Positions 23,989-34,950 of a DNA stretch of 64,000 nt are shown here, piece after piece; within the stretch, counting starts at the first letter, position 1; each line of letters opens with the position of its first letter. The DNA lies in NCBI RefSeq assembly GCF_042767895.1, contig NC_091553.1, forward strand, positions 34,275,570 to 34,339,569. The letters run 5' to 3'. Source of the DNA: Penaeus vannamei (Eukaryota > Arthropoda > Malacostraca > Decapoda > Penaeidae). A program made the translations under genes and the position numbers. The notes beneath the pieces were generated by a model that saw nothing but the letters and a program-made list of their open reading frames with translations, ran no database searches and was not told where the DNA came from.

Positions 23989-24545
23989 GGCTCAAATTTG
24001 ACCAGGAGACTCCAAATATCGTTTCTCACATAAGCTTTATATTAAATCAGTTTAATCGAGGTTAGGTTACATAAGCTGCAATTTGGTGAGGCTAGGTTAG
24101 GTTAGGTTAGGTTAGGTTAGGTTAGGTTAGGTTAGATTAGGTTAGGTTAGGCTCAAATTTGACCAGGAGACTCCAAATTTCGGTTTCTCTCATAAGATTT
24201 ATATCAAATTAGTTTAATCGAGGTTAGGTTACATTAGCTGCAATTTGGTGAGGTTAGGTTAGGTTAGGTTAGGCTCAAATTTGACCAGGAGACTCCAAAT
24301 TTCGTTTTCTCACATAAGATTTATATTAAATCAGTTTAATCGAGGTTAGGTTACATTAGCTGCAATTTGGTGAGGTGAGGTTAGGTTAGGTTAGGCTCAA
24401 ATTTGACCAGGAGACTCCAAATTTCGTTTTCTCACATAAGATTTATATTAAATCAGTTTAATCGAGGTTAGGTTACATCAGCTGCAATTTGGTGAGGTTA
24501 GGTTAGGTTAGGTTAGGTTAGGCTCAAATTTGATCAGGAGACTCC
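23989..24545. repeat. Satellite of about 122-160 bp units carrying TTAGG arrays
   Basis: Units begin with GGCTCAAATTTGACCAGGAG near 23989, 24150, 24272, 24394 and 24521, giving spacings of about 161, 122, 122 and 127 bp. Each unit ends with a variable run of GGTTA, which is the arthropod telomere repeat TTAGG. Variation in unit length comes mainly from the number of GGTTA copies. The last unit is truncated by pyrimidine-rich DNA. Confidence 0.9.
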
Positions 24546-24763
24546 TCCTCCTCTTCCTCTTCCTCATTCTTCTCCTTTTCTTTCTCCTGCTCCTCCTCCT
24601 CTTCCATTACAAATTTCATAACACTGCACCAAAATATTGCCTAACTATTTATCTATAATTTACCAAGATCTCAATTACTTATCGACATTCTGTAGTGAAG
24701 GAGCCGGGGAAATGTGGGGATGGGAAACGAGGGACACTCCCTCCTTCACGTCTGAAAGGTGAC

Positions 24764-25992
24764 TGAGGGCCGTACTTTAAAAACTTTCGCCAGTGCTGGC
24801 GTTCGCCTGGCGAAGCTTCGCCTGGCGAACATCTGAGTGAGGGAGGCCTTACTTTTAAACCCAACGTTCGCCAGGCGCTAACATCTTGCATTCCCGCTAA
24901 ATCTAGCGCAAATTTGTTTACATCTGCAGTGCACATAACATAACCTAAACTTAATTATTAATCTCGAGAGAAGACGAAAATGTTTCCGCAATAGTCTCAC
25001 TTTATACTATAGCAAAGGAGTTAAAATTTAACTTTATGCTATAACAAAGAAGTTGAAAATATCTTTATACTATAACAAAATTAACTTTATACTTTATGCT
25101 ATACTACACTTTATACTATAAAAAGGTTAACTTTATGGCCCGTACTTTTAAAACCTTTTGCTTTTTCTCGCGTTTTTTTTCATTCGCCGAAGCGCTAGAT
25201 TTATCAGGAATCCAAGATGTTAGCGCCTGGCGATCCCTTTCGTTCGCCAGGCCTGGCGAACACCTGCCTTAGTTTAAAAGTAAGGCCTCCCTCACTCAGA
25301 TGTTCGCCTGGCGAAGCTTCGCCAGGCGAACGCCAGCATTGGCGAAAGGTTTTAAAAGTACTTTATACTATACTATATCAACCCTATACTTTTATACAAA
25401 AAATAACTTTATACCTTAACGAGTTTAAAAATTACTATTTTACTATTCCTGATGTAAGATATTGAACTGTAGGCCTATAAGGGTATCATTAAAGACGCCT
25501 CATTATAGGGCGGTGGAGCACTACAGCTCTGTTTCTATAGCCAAAAGTAAACATGCCGCCATAAAAAACACTTCTGGTAATATTTGTGAAAAGAACATTA
25601 TCCTTACAACCAAAATAACAACAACCTAAATCTAAATAAGTCATCTCGGGGTTGGGGGGTAGGAATACAGCTAATGTCTTGAGCTCTCGACTGGAACATC
25701 GAAGGTCTTGAAAAAATACGTATATACGTTATTTCATAACAAATTTTGATTTTAAGATATTTTATAATTTCAATGTGATTCCTACATCCTATCATACACA
25801 AATATGTTACTAATTTATAATTTGAAAGCAAGAAAATGGTATTCAAACAGCTCTCTTCGCCAGGCTGTTCCAATATGATCTTTCGCCAGCCCTGGCGAAC
25901 GTTCGCCAGGCATGAATTTAAAAGTACGAAATTCCGGATCGCCCGGCGAAACCCTTCGCCAGCCCTGGCGAAAGGTTTTAAAAGTACGGGCC
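24764..25992. mobile_element. Nested foldback/MITE-like element with long inverted repeats
   Basis: A left arm near 24768-24860 (GCCGTACTTTAAAAACTTTC, then GCCTGGCGAAGCTTCGCC-type palindromes and GAGTGAGGGAGGCCTTAC) is mirrored at 25271-25360. Further ends of the same family lie at 25137 (GGCCCGTACTTTTAAAACC) and at 25967-25991 (GGTTTTAAAAGTACGGGCC), so two or more copies are nested or overlapping. The GGCGAA/TTCGCC motif recurs throughout. No transposase ORF, so it is non-autonomous. The superfamily was not identified. Confidence 0.7.
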
Positions 25993-27042
25993 TGAGGCGT
26001 ACGAGTTCGTCAACCAGTCCAAAGGGTACGAAAGATATTGATAACGACGATAACAATAATAACGATAATGACAGTGAAAATAATATTGATGGTTATGATA
26101 ATGAAGACACATAAAAAATGTATAGATCAAGAGATATTATGACGAACATAATTATGAGTACCTTGCCTTAACATTCCATAATCGAGGAGCTGTCAAATAT
26201 TGGTAGCAAGGCAGGCATCAAGCAACCTTCCCTTCCCTCTTTCTCCTCCTCTTCCTTCTCCTTCTTCGTCTTCTCCTCCTCCTTCTTCATTTCTTCTTTT
26301 CCATCATCATCATTTTCATTTTCTTCATCTTCTTCATCGTTTTCTTCTCTTGACCTTTATTTACTTTACCTTCCATTATTTTAATCGTATGAGATGATAC
26401 CAGACTCAATCGCCTGACTTTTGTGTCCATCTACATAAATAGAAATTATATTTCCTTAACTAAGGAGTGCCTCCATAGATCTGCCAGTGGTTTTGCTTTT
26501 TTACGTTTTTTTTTTTCTTTCTTTTAATCATTTTATCTGGTTCATCTCTTCTGATACCAAGAGCTGCTTCTCCTATTGATCTAAAACTTCTGCGTTCCTG
26601 TATTATCTCAAAACCTTTATGTATTCTTTTTGAATGTTTTCAATCAAATGTATTTCTGTGAGACTTATAGCTAAATGATTGTTTTTTATTTTGCTCTCAC
26701 AAGTATTTAATTTTTGTTGGATTTGTTTTTGGATTGGACATTATGTAGTATAAAAGATTCTTATGTATTAGTTCTCTGAATGGAAGTGGAGTTTTCTAAC
26801 TCCCTCTTAAGAAAACAAGCATTTCTCACAGGACTAAGCATTTGTCCATATACCCCTAGGTTTCGGTTTCCTTGAGATTCCTTCCCATTAAATGCCATTC
26901 TTATTTTCATCTTATATTCTAACCCTATCTGGCATTGGTCTCAAGGCCTTCTTCCGGCATTTGCCATCTCTAAAGGCACTCTGTTGTTTCGTTTGTAAAA
27001 TGGATATAGTATTGATTGTTCTTCCTGTTATTAGCACCTCTT
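25993..27042. other. Intergenic, low-complexity rich
   Basis: Contains an (AAC/GAT)-rich patch (26037-26110) and a CTT/CAT-rich pyrimidine patch (26221-26345). No gene seen. Confidence 0.5.
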
Positions 27043-27072
27043 TCTCTGTCTCTCTCTGTCTCTGTGTCTCTG

Positions 27073-27150
<78 letters not shown>
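27043..27150. repeat. (CT)n microsatellite
   Basis: About 105 bp. Pure CT from about 27075, with interrupted TCTG units at its left end. Confidence 0.95.
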
Positions 27151-27152
<2 letters not shown>

Positions 27153-27837
27153 GATTGCATTCTTCCGATTCTTCAAAATTGTAAGTACGCTCTTTGTTTT
27201 TCATACTTCTTCTGGACTATTTTTGCTCTTTTCCTTTGTTTTGACTTCTGCCATCTAGAATAGCTGACAACTTGCCAGTCAGCCTCATTCGCTGTAGCCG
27301 GTTGCTCTGTTTCTGAGCAACTGACTTCAGTTTCCTTTTTTGCATTATTTCTTCTTGTTTTCGTTTTTGCCTCCGGTCTGTTCTGTCGGTTGGTCTTTCC
27401 TTGTATTCGCTTTTACTTTGTTCATTTCAAGTAGTGTTTTTTTCGGGTTCATTTCAGAATCTTCGTCTTTGAGCTTCCCAATTTAACTTAAAAACTGAAT
27501 TTTTCGTCCTTTCAGCACTTCATTTATAATGTTTCTATTAAATTGTTCGTCATACATCTTTTTTTAAATATATGTATTTCCTCCCCCCCCCCCCCTCTCT
27601 CTCTTTCTCTCTCTCTCTCTCCATATATTCCATCACCAGCTTTAAGCCTACTTGTTTTTGTTCACTCACAGGGTCCATTCTCCTGGTCTATTTTCCAAAT
27701 CGTTCAGTTCTTAAAATAACCTATTTTACTGCATTCTTTTTTATCCCTAATTAGCTCCTCTAAGAAGCTGGTTTCTAATACTTTATTTATAGCTGCTTGA
27801 GTTTGGTAGTACACGTACACGTTTTTTTTTTTTTTTT
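27151..27837. other. Unassigned intergenic sequence
   Basis: T-rich, with a short C10 and CT run (27584-27620). No gene seen. Confidence 0.5.
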
Positions 27838-27880
27838 TTGTACGTTTATGTGTGTGCGTGTGTGTTTTGTGTTGTGTGTG

Positions 27881-27973
<93 letters not shown>

Positions 27974-28019
27974 TGTGTCTGTGTGTGTGTGTATGTGTTT
28001 GTTTGTGTGTGTGTGTGTT

Positions 28020-28074
<55 letters not shown>

Positions 28075-28240
28075 GTATGTGTGTTGTGTGCGTGTGTATG
28101 TGTGTGTTGTGTGCGTGTGTGTTGTGTTGTGTGCGTGTGTGTGTTGTGGTGTGTATGCGTATGTGTGTTGTGTGCGTGTGTATGCGTTTTTGAGTTTGTT
28201 TGCGTGTATGCGTTTGTGTGCGTGCGTGCGCGCGCGTGTG
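27838..28240. repeat. (GT)n microsatellite, about 400 bp
   Basis: Pure GT core (27880-27970 and 28027-28068), with degenerate GT flanks ending in a CG-alternating GTGCGTGCGCGCGCG stretch near 28222. Such alternating purine-pyrimidine DNA can adopt Z-form. ORFs of Cys/Val or Thr/His across it are artefacts. Confidence 0.95.
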
Positions 28241-28379
28241 ACAAGTACATATGGCATTTCTTTCTAACTTCGATGTTTAGCCAAGAAAGATGCTAAGGAA
28301 ATTCTCTCGCTCGAGGTAGATTGCGAGAATGCCATTGAGGCGAAAATAAGATGGAACGTAACGACCCAACAGCCTGTTC

Positions 28380-28495
28380 GGAGTGACGAGCGGTGCGCCA
28401 GCGCTCTCACTGTCTAGTCCTTCGTCGCGTAGCGTTAGCCTTACGCAGTCCGTGACAGCCAAGGAGAGGGAGAGGACCTTTTATCAGCAGGTAGG
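28380..28495 (+). promoter_or_regulatory. CpG-dense segment ending in a strong splice donor (orphan first exon?)
   Basis: A locally CpG-rich stretch (GAGTGACGAGCGGTGCGCCA, TCGTCGCGTAGCG) in an otherwise AT-rich neighbourhood. It ends TTTATCAGCAG|GTAGGC at 28490, a good donor. It could be a non-coding first exon of an unseen transcript, or an element fragment. No matching acceptor was identified. Confidence 0.2.
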
Positions 28496-29079
28496 CCTTT
28501 CTGCTGTCAATGGCTTTGAGGATAGGGACGGCCGTGGAAAGGTGGGTAAATTATCGTCGGTAATTGGGTTATTCATAATATAATAGCCGCGCTAAGATAA
28601 GGAAAATCTAAGGGCACCCTCACAAAGATATGTAAAAAATACACTCGCTGATGTATGAAATGATCTGCAGAGACAAAGAATAACGGGTGCGGTTATGTCG
28701 GAAAGAAATACTGAAAGCAACGTAAAAAATGTGACTTTTTTTTCTGCGGAAAATCCATGTTTTATTTGTTACCGAAAATGACACACCCTCCAGAGACTAG
28801 GGCCTAAAACCAGGGTATCTTGGGAACCTAAACAACCTTTCCTACCTTCTATTTAAACGTGATTTAATATCTTTCACTGTCAGTGGTGATACGCAGCATC
28901 TAAATGGTATTTATTACAGAGAGCGACGGACCCTCCCAGAGACAGTCGAAAATATTTCATTGATTCTCAGCGTTGTTTAACACAAGTGCAATTACAACAA
29001 ATATTTAACTTTATTGGAATTAAGAGAGCGGTAAATGTTGTACACACAAGGTGTAAGCCCTCATGGTAGAGGTAACGGA

Positions 29080-29160
29080 GACACGCGCGTAGATAGAGAG
29101 AAATGGACACCGCCTTGTTATAGAGCGGAAAAATAGTGGGATGGAACATAGCATAAGTTG
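29080..29160. repeat. Dispersed direct repeat, copy 1
   Basis: CACGCGCGTAGATAGAGAG, ACACCGCC and TTATAGAGCGGAAAAATAG recur, diverged, at 30493-30570 in the same orientation. A similar tail (TTTACCG then TAAATGG) follows in both. Confidence 0.7.
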
Positions 29161-29829
29161 CGCCGGATTTATATTTACCGTTAAATGGAAAAAAAAACGG
29201 CGGTGTTGTGCTGGGCCTGCACTCCTCTTCACCTTACATTCATCAAAGTAGGAGCAGCAGCAGCCTGGGGAGCATCCGAGGTCTCTTTAGCCCGTGTTGA
29301 TTGCGGGCTTAGACTCTCTTCCTCATCAATAATGACAGGGCTAGCATCTGGACTCTGCAGATCGCGGGCGAGGACTGCGCTCCTCTCCCCCGATGTCACT
29401 CAAAGGCGGGGGAGGAGCATTGACCTCTCTTGGCCGACCCCCTCCGAAACTCGCTCGCTGCTAGTAATTCCTTACCGATCACGCTAAAGGAAGTGCTTCT
29501 GGTGGGAATTACTGAAAAAAAGAGAAATATGCATCACAACCTCATTCATAAACTTATTAATGAAATATCACAGAAAACCTTACCATCTGAGGCATTAACA
29601 ACAAAGAACTAAAACTAAGGTATTACAATAATACAGAGAATGTGAAAGAGTATAACAAGTTGTTACACGAGCTACTAACTAGAAAAGCAATGCTATAGGC
29701 AGTAATATACATTACACCACTTACGTCCCTTGTAGAGTCCTTCCATCTTGGGTCTAACCTTTGACTGCAAACCAGGGAGAGTGTGTGCAGACACCTAAGT
29801 AAGGATAAGTCCGATATGCGAAGCTTAGC

Positions 29830-30055
29830 CTCGCCCGGGCTATGGGGATGCCCGGCCTGTGCCGACAAATGTCGACTCGATCAACGTGTGTCAGCAAGTG
29901 CTGACGCGACAGAGCTTAGTCCTTACCCACCGTGGTGCCCAGCCACAGCAGTAACCTCCGGGCGACAATTGCAACTTCTCGCGCCTGGGCGGGGCGCGAA
30001 CCGCCGACCCCTCGGATGAGAAGCCGACACGTTACCACTGTACTAGCTTGGAGGC
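29830..30055 (-). mobile_element. tRNA(Glu)-like SINE
   Basis: On the minus strand the head reads GCTAGTACAGTGGTAACGTG (A-box, 30047-30028), then GGCTTCTCATCCGAGG (anticodon arm with an 8-nt loop), then GGCGGTTCGCGCCCC (B-box, 30005-29991). A body with CACCACGGTGGG and an inverted GTCAGCACTTGCTGAC follows. The A-box and anticodon stem resemble tRNA-Glu. The irregular loop and missing acceptor stem make a SINE much more likely than a tRNA gene. Confidence 0.6.
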
Positions 30056-30492
30056 TGCAGTCATCTCAGAAACCCCTGCATTTATACGCCTACAACTAGG
30101 CTTGTCCTCCCCCCATTTCCCAACACGTGCCACACGCGAATTTTCGACATTGCCGCTTAGTGAGACTTTTTACAGAAAATTTCCTTGCAAGGAGCAATTG
30201 CATCTTGCAATTTCTGCTTGTAAATCCATGACGGCGATCATTCTCCCATCTTCAAACCATTCTCTATCAAGGGTATTTGTTTGATTATACCAAGTGCGCT
30301 CAGAGAGCTGTAATTACAAATCTAAACAAGGTGTGGGGAATTTCGTGTTCATATTGTAAACAGAAACGTTATTAACTGACACGTGCAATTTATTCAGGCT
30401 GAAGTGTCCGAAATGAAGCGGGTTGAGCGTATAATAGCCAGAGTACGCCTTCATATCAACCATAAACATGTAAAGGGTATAAGTTACTTATA

Positions 30493-30570
30493 GCGACGCG
30501 CGTAGATAGAGGAAAATAGACACCGCCATCTTATAGAGCGGAAAAATAGATGGGGATCGATTATAGTTTA
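30493..30570. repeat. Dispersed direct repeat, copy 2
   Basis: Diverged copy of 29080-29160 in the same orientation, about 1.4 kb away. The pair could be ends of one element or two independent insertions. Confidence 0.7.
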
Positions 30571-31679
30571 TTATGCATTGACATTATATTCACCGCTAAA
30601 TGACGAAAATATAACGCGCGGCCGCCTTTCAAATTCAAAGTCGATAAGCTTGTTTACCTTGCGAGGAAAAACACGACACTGACCCAAGAACGCATTTTTG
30701 CATTCGCGAACTAGTACGTGTATCATTACGCGCTTGTCAAAACGATATTTGGCTAATTATGTGTCTGCTGGTACGCATTTATACCTTTAAAGTCTTTTAG
30801 TAATGATGTTATACTTCATTTGCATATTTTTATATTTATCTATACCCTCATATCGAATCCTGCGCATCGAGTGTTTCACTTTCTTGCGCCAGCCACAGGT
30901 TGACAGCTCGCCATACCGCTCATTTCGAGATTGAAAGCCGGTAAGGAATGTTGCGTTTCCAGTGTTGTGTTGATTCTAGGTTCTTTTTAAGACCTTTACA
31001 GTGGCATCGAAGAATAATTAGACTTCAGTAACCATCCCAGTTTTATATCTGAGCCCATCAAGAGCTCCAAAGGACGAAAAAGGTGATTAAAATCGAAGCA
31101 ATACCAACAGTGCAAAGTAACGAAAGTTTCACATTTCCGGATATAAAGGTATTTGGTTTATTATTTTACGGTGTGAATGCAGCTCTATCTTGCCGTACAT
31201 ACCGTGGTGGAGAAAATGTGTCCTGGGGGGTGTTGGGTGGCTTGCCCTCCATCAACCCTCCCCTCGGGCAGTGCCCGAAGGGCACGCCTAGTCACGGCAA
31301 TTTATATTATATTAGGTTAGTTTATTGGTCAATACGTTTTGGGGGGTTGGAACGTGTGAATTCCCGTAGAGTTTTACCGAAATGTGGGTTGGGTTCCCGT
31401 AGTTTTTGATTTCGCGTCAGTCCGTAAACTTTCAAAGATGGCGGTTACATCCGTAGTTTCATTGGCCGATTTTAAGCGCTTTTTGTGATAGTTTTACGCA
31501 TTTTTGATCGTTATTCTTATTTAAGCTTGTTTTACCCCATAATTTCCCTGATATACTTCATGCCCTCCCCTGCTAACGGGACTATCAAATCAAGATCGTC
31601 GATGGAGAAATGGTACTCGATCTCCTGAACGATTCATTCGCAAAAAAAACAACGCCGAAAATCGATGAAATCATAGGAT
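30571..31679. other. Unassigned sequence
   Basis: Contains a CpG-containing region (30600-30960) and several near-consensus splice sites but no supported coding exon. The 31180-31300 segment is GC-rich, with an imperfect palindrome CCTCGGGCAGTGCCCGAAGG. Confidence 0.4.
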
Positions 31680-32010
31680 TTCATGCAGAAAAACATCATT
31701 TTTTCGACTTAGTCTGAGAGGGTGCGTCGCTCTTTGTAACAATTACCGAATCTTGCTGTTTAAGAATGGATAGGTGCAACTTACAGGAATCAATCTTTAG
31801 TTTAGGCATGATCGCTGAAGTGTGTATTAATAACAAAGATGTTAGGAGCAAATTCAAGACGCAACCTCATCGTAGCATTATCTAGAAGATACATAACTGT
31901 CGAGACAACGTCTAATAAAAGGGGCGACAAAAAGTAAAAGCCTCTTTTTTCATGTGAGATATTGACTTTTTCTCTTACTCGCATTTTGAAAATCATGTGG
32001 TGGCATGGGT
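31680..32010 (-). pseudogene. Fragment of a Polinton/adintovirus-like capsid-type protein
   Basis: The minus-strand reading shows a segment ending LLDNATMRLRLEFAPNIFV (near 31900-31850), followed in another frame by a K-I-D-x-C-K-L-H-L segment. This arrangement resembles the proteins annotated as F54H12.2-like in metazoan Polinton-type elements and adintoviruses, which are capsid-type proteins. Only a short piece survives, with a frameshift near 31810 and a stop near 31695. It sits downstream of other Polinton-like relics on the same strand (33602-37585). The assignment is from recalled family pattern only. Confidence 0.35.
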
Positions 32011-33030
32011 TTCTGGGCAGGGGCCCCAACAGGCTCGGGAGGTGCTGAGGGAACTATTCCTGCCTGGGCAGGAGGTTGTATAACCTTTAGTATTCCCCAA
32101 GAGTCGCTCTCCAAGGTCAAGGTCAGGAAGGTTGTTAAGTGCTAGGGCCACCTTGGCATGATGCCTAAAGCCCAGTTCAGGGGAGATTAGATTCTGCATA
32201 TGAGCATGCAGGAGGACAATCATAATCTCCTTAGAGAGGTCGTTTGGGAGGGCCAGATGAATGGTGGGCTCGACTTTGCTCTTCTCCTTAATGCCCTGAC
32301 GGACCTGCAGAATAAGAGGCTTCCATGCGTTTGTGGTGGCCTGAATGGTCTCTTGGGCGGCTTTCTGGGCTACTACCCTGATGGGTTTGGTCTCACATTC
32401 TTTTTCTTTTATTTTCTCATCTGAGGTTTTAATGGCCTCTTTACAGGTAGGACAACTGTTGGCAAATGTCCTATGAGCTCCACCACAGTTAACGCATTTC
32501 TTGACGGAGCTCTTGCAGTCCCTATAGGAGTGCGTTCCAGAGCTACACTCATTCTTGGTCTCCTCCTTGCACTGGGGCTTGAGGTGGCCGTAGCCGAAGC
32601 AGTTCATACACTGCTTGAGAGGTGTGAACCTCACTCAATCTGCCAAGGGGCGACATATAGCTTGAAGAGATGATTCTCTTTTCTTTAATTGACTTAGCTG
32701 CTGCGTGGTCAGAGAATCTGACCTTGGTCATGTAGTTCGTCGGAGGAGGCCATGATTTCATCAGCGATGTCGAGTCTTGAGAACGAGAGTCAGCTTGGCT
32801 TTCATTTCTACAGGTAAAATTAGCGTAAAACCGTGCTTCTCCAAGGACTGGAGAACCTCGGTGGAAAAAAGCCTTTCGGCATGTTCATCGTTCTCGATGA
32901 GGGCGAGGTAGCCCTCGTGGATGGCAAAGTACTGAAGTACTCGAATCTCAGCACAAAAGAGTGCATTAGCGAGGATCTCGCGTTTCCGGGGTGTGGAGCC
33001 ACCGGGAACTTTAATTTTAATATTGGCCAT
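31993..33030 (-). pseudogene. Second LINE ORF1 with zinc knuckles, frameshifted
   Basis: Starts MANIKIKVPGGSTPRKR at 33030 and runs in frame to 32761. It shifts frame across the KVRFSDHAAAKSIKEK region (32733-32680), then continues from 32634 as QCMNCFGYGHLKPQC (a CX2CX4HX4C knuckle), a second Cys/His set (CSSGTHSYRDC), and a third (CVNCGGAHRTFANSCP). This is the nucleic-acid-binding protein of a non-LTR retrotransposon, unlike the ORF1 at 19-20 kb in sequence. No ORF2 follows. It sits inside the Polinton-like remains, so it probably inserted there. A GAGGTGAGGTTGG run and a C-rich tract lie just 5' of it. Confidence 0.65.
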
Positions 33031-33047
33031 GTTACCAAGATTGCATG

Positions 33048-33600
33048 AGTGGGGTGAGGTGAGGTTGGAAAAAGGAGCCTACACTCGACCCCCCCCCCCC
33101 CTAGAGACAGACTGGTTGAGTTCTCCAGTGTCTTAGAGGCTCAGAGCTCTGTGTTGGGCTGCCTCCTTATTGCCAATCCTTGCTACAAAGGGGCAACAGG
33201 TGGGCAGCACGTCACCCATAGGAATGCAAAAGCCCTCGAGGGACTTGTGCAGGTCCAGGTAACCACAGTAAAGGAAGCAGATTAGTATAAGAAATAGGGC
33301 ACCTAAAGGTCACCTCAGACTGCTGGGCCTTACTTTACAGGTTGCCCTGTGATAGCGAGAGCCGCGGGTCTGAGTAAAGATGCAATGGTCCTGTATCACC
33401 GTTTATAGCTGTAAGAAGGAAACCTTGAAGAGGCAATGGCAAGGCAAGATCTCTGTAAAACAGAGGTATTGACATTTAATTTTTACTTTATGAGAAAGGT
33501 TAATGACAAGGAGTGGCACCTCGGCGCGTTTGAGGCCCCGGCAGACCAGGGTTGCTCAAAGACACTTTGGAAAGGTCACTGTTGGCATTAACGCTACTCA
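33048..33600. other. Sequence 5' of the LINE ORF1
   Basis: Includes a C11 run near 33091. Probably 5' UTR of the LINE and junk. No gene seen. Confidence 0.4.
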
Positions 33601-33601
33601 T

Positions 33602-34321
33602 TCAGCATGGAATAGGTGATGGTAGGTTCTCGTGAGCCTGAGAGTCGTGGTGCGCTGTTATATACCACTTCTCCACGGAGTCTGCACACGAACATGATTG
33701 CGCAATATGCAGTACGGGTGCGAACGCATCTTTTTTTTTATTGATGTCCACAGAGGCTATTTTAACATTTCTTTTCACACGGCGATGTGGTTTATCAATG
33801 CTTGCTCCTTTTTTAGGTGTATCTTTCGCGCGAAGAAATCGCTTCGCAGCTGCGTTTCTGATGTACTCAAGAGGCACAGGAGCAAAACTATGCAACAACC
33901 TAACTAATTCCTTATCATTCTTAGAAAGAATCGTAGTCGCTGCTGTTAGGTATTTAACTGCTGAGAATATTTAACCCTGAAAAGGGAGACTGTATTTCTC
34001 CTTGTTTATCCCAGCGTACAAGCGGTTGTTCTTGATAATAGTGAGAGACATAGCATATGCCTGCTGAGTGGATTTTAAAAAGATGCCCACCAAAGCATCT
34101 AAGTCTTTGTGTGCGTGTGTGTGTGTTGTATCGATGTCTGTCTGTAATTGTTTTCTCGGTATAAATCGCTTTAGAGACGAGGGAGGAATATTTGATAGTA
34201 CGGGTGTCTTTACAGTTCGCGAACGAAACAAAGACCCGCCCACTCTTTTTCTGATGCTTTTATGGTCCTCCCCACTATTCTCCGTTATTCCGTTACCTAT
34301 GACATCGTTTTCTAATTTCAT
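33602..34321 (-). pseudogene. Unrecognised ORFs within Polinton-like relic
   Basis: Two minus-strand reading frames (34321-33971 and 33898-33602) look like pieces of one or two basic proteins. Visible features are RKRVGGSLFRSR, a His/Thr run, then a Leu-rich basic stretch LLHSFAPVPLEYIRN with many Lys/Arg. The composition (basic, with a short G-G element) suits a viral or transposon DNA-packaging protein. I do not recognise a family. Position directly after the 34328-34777 ORF on the same strand suggests the same element. Confidence 0.25.
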
Positions 34322-34327
34322 ATCGGT

Positions 34328-34777
34328 TCAGCGATATATCGATCCATAATAGAGCGAGGTACAAGACAATATTGTTTTAATTTTTTCTAGCATCTGAATA
34401 TTGACGAAAAGGCACTTACGGCCAGTGGGAGTAGGACAAAGGATTCCCCCTACCACGCGAGATGTAAGAATTTTTTTCTTATTTTTTAGCAATGTTTTCT
34501 TGAGCGATACTGTTTTAATGTGGTGTCGGAATCGCTTTAACCTCTTTATTATAATATTATCGATTCTTAATTTTTTCTTTAAGAAATCGTTAAAAACCTC
34601 TGATATGCAGTCAATGTGATTTCTTTTTAGGGATTGTATTAATTCGGATTGTCCTTTTGGCTTTAATGAGCAGATGAGCGACAGGATTTGTACATGATCA
34701 GACACTAGTGTTTTTTTGTTTTTTTTTTCTGACAGGTGCAGATGTCGCCTTGGTTTATGGCGATTGCACCATATCAT
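34328..34777 (-). pseudogene. Basic pX-like late protein of a Polinton/adintovirus-like element
   Basis: A 149-codon ORF, very Lys/Arg/Ile-rich. The middle (residues about 50-105) has a helical basic segment ending RRxR-type residues, then SLKKTLLKNKKKIL and a V-V-G-G-I-L element. Small proteins with a K-rich helix followed by a G-G-hydrophobic tail occur beside capsid genes in Polinton/adintovirus-type elements, where they are compared to adenovirus pX/core proteins. The match is by pattern and context only. The ORF itself is intact, but the element around it is broken. It lies between the PolB relic (35895-37585) and the basic ORFs at 33602-34321. Confidence 0.35.
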
Positions 34778-34950
34778 CAGTCGTGATGTATGAATTAAAC
34801 TTGTTCGGATATCCGATCCAGTGAGCGAGGCATTCCCTGTCCTGCTCTGTTCACTCGAGATGAGAAAATCTTGTACAGATAATGAGATGGTAATTCCGCG
34901 GGCACTATCTCTTCTCTGTTCACCGGTTCACCGCTCAGATCTTCGAGGTA

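Noticed and set aside
23550..24065. 171-codon Ser/Pro/Leu frame and Glu/Arg frames opposite
   Set aside because: Produced by the polypyrimidine tract; no start context and no conserved motif.
27787..28296. Long Cys/Val and Thr/His reading frames on both strands
   Set aside because: They are translations of the (GT)n microsatellite; all frames are open because the repeat has no stops.
29991..30047. tRNA-Glu gene on the minus strand
   Set aside because: A and B boxes are present, but the anticodon loop has 8 nt and no acceptor stem closes, so a SINE is more likely.
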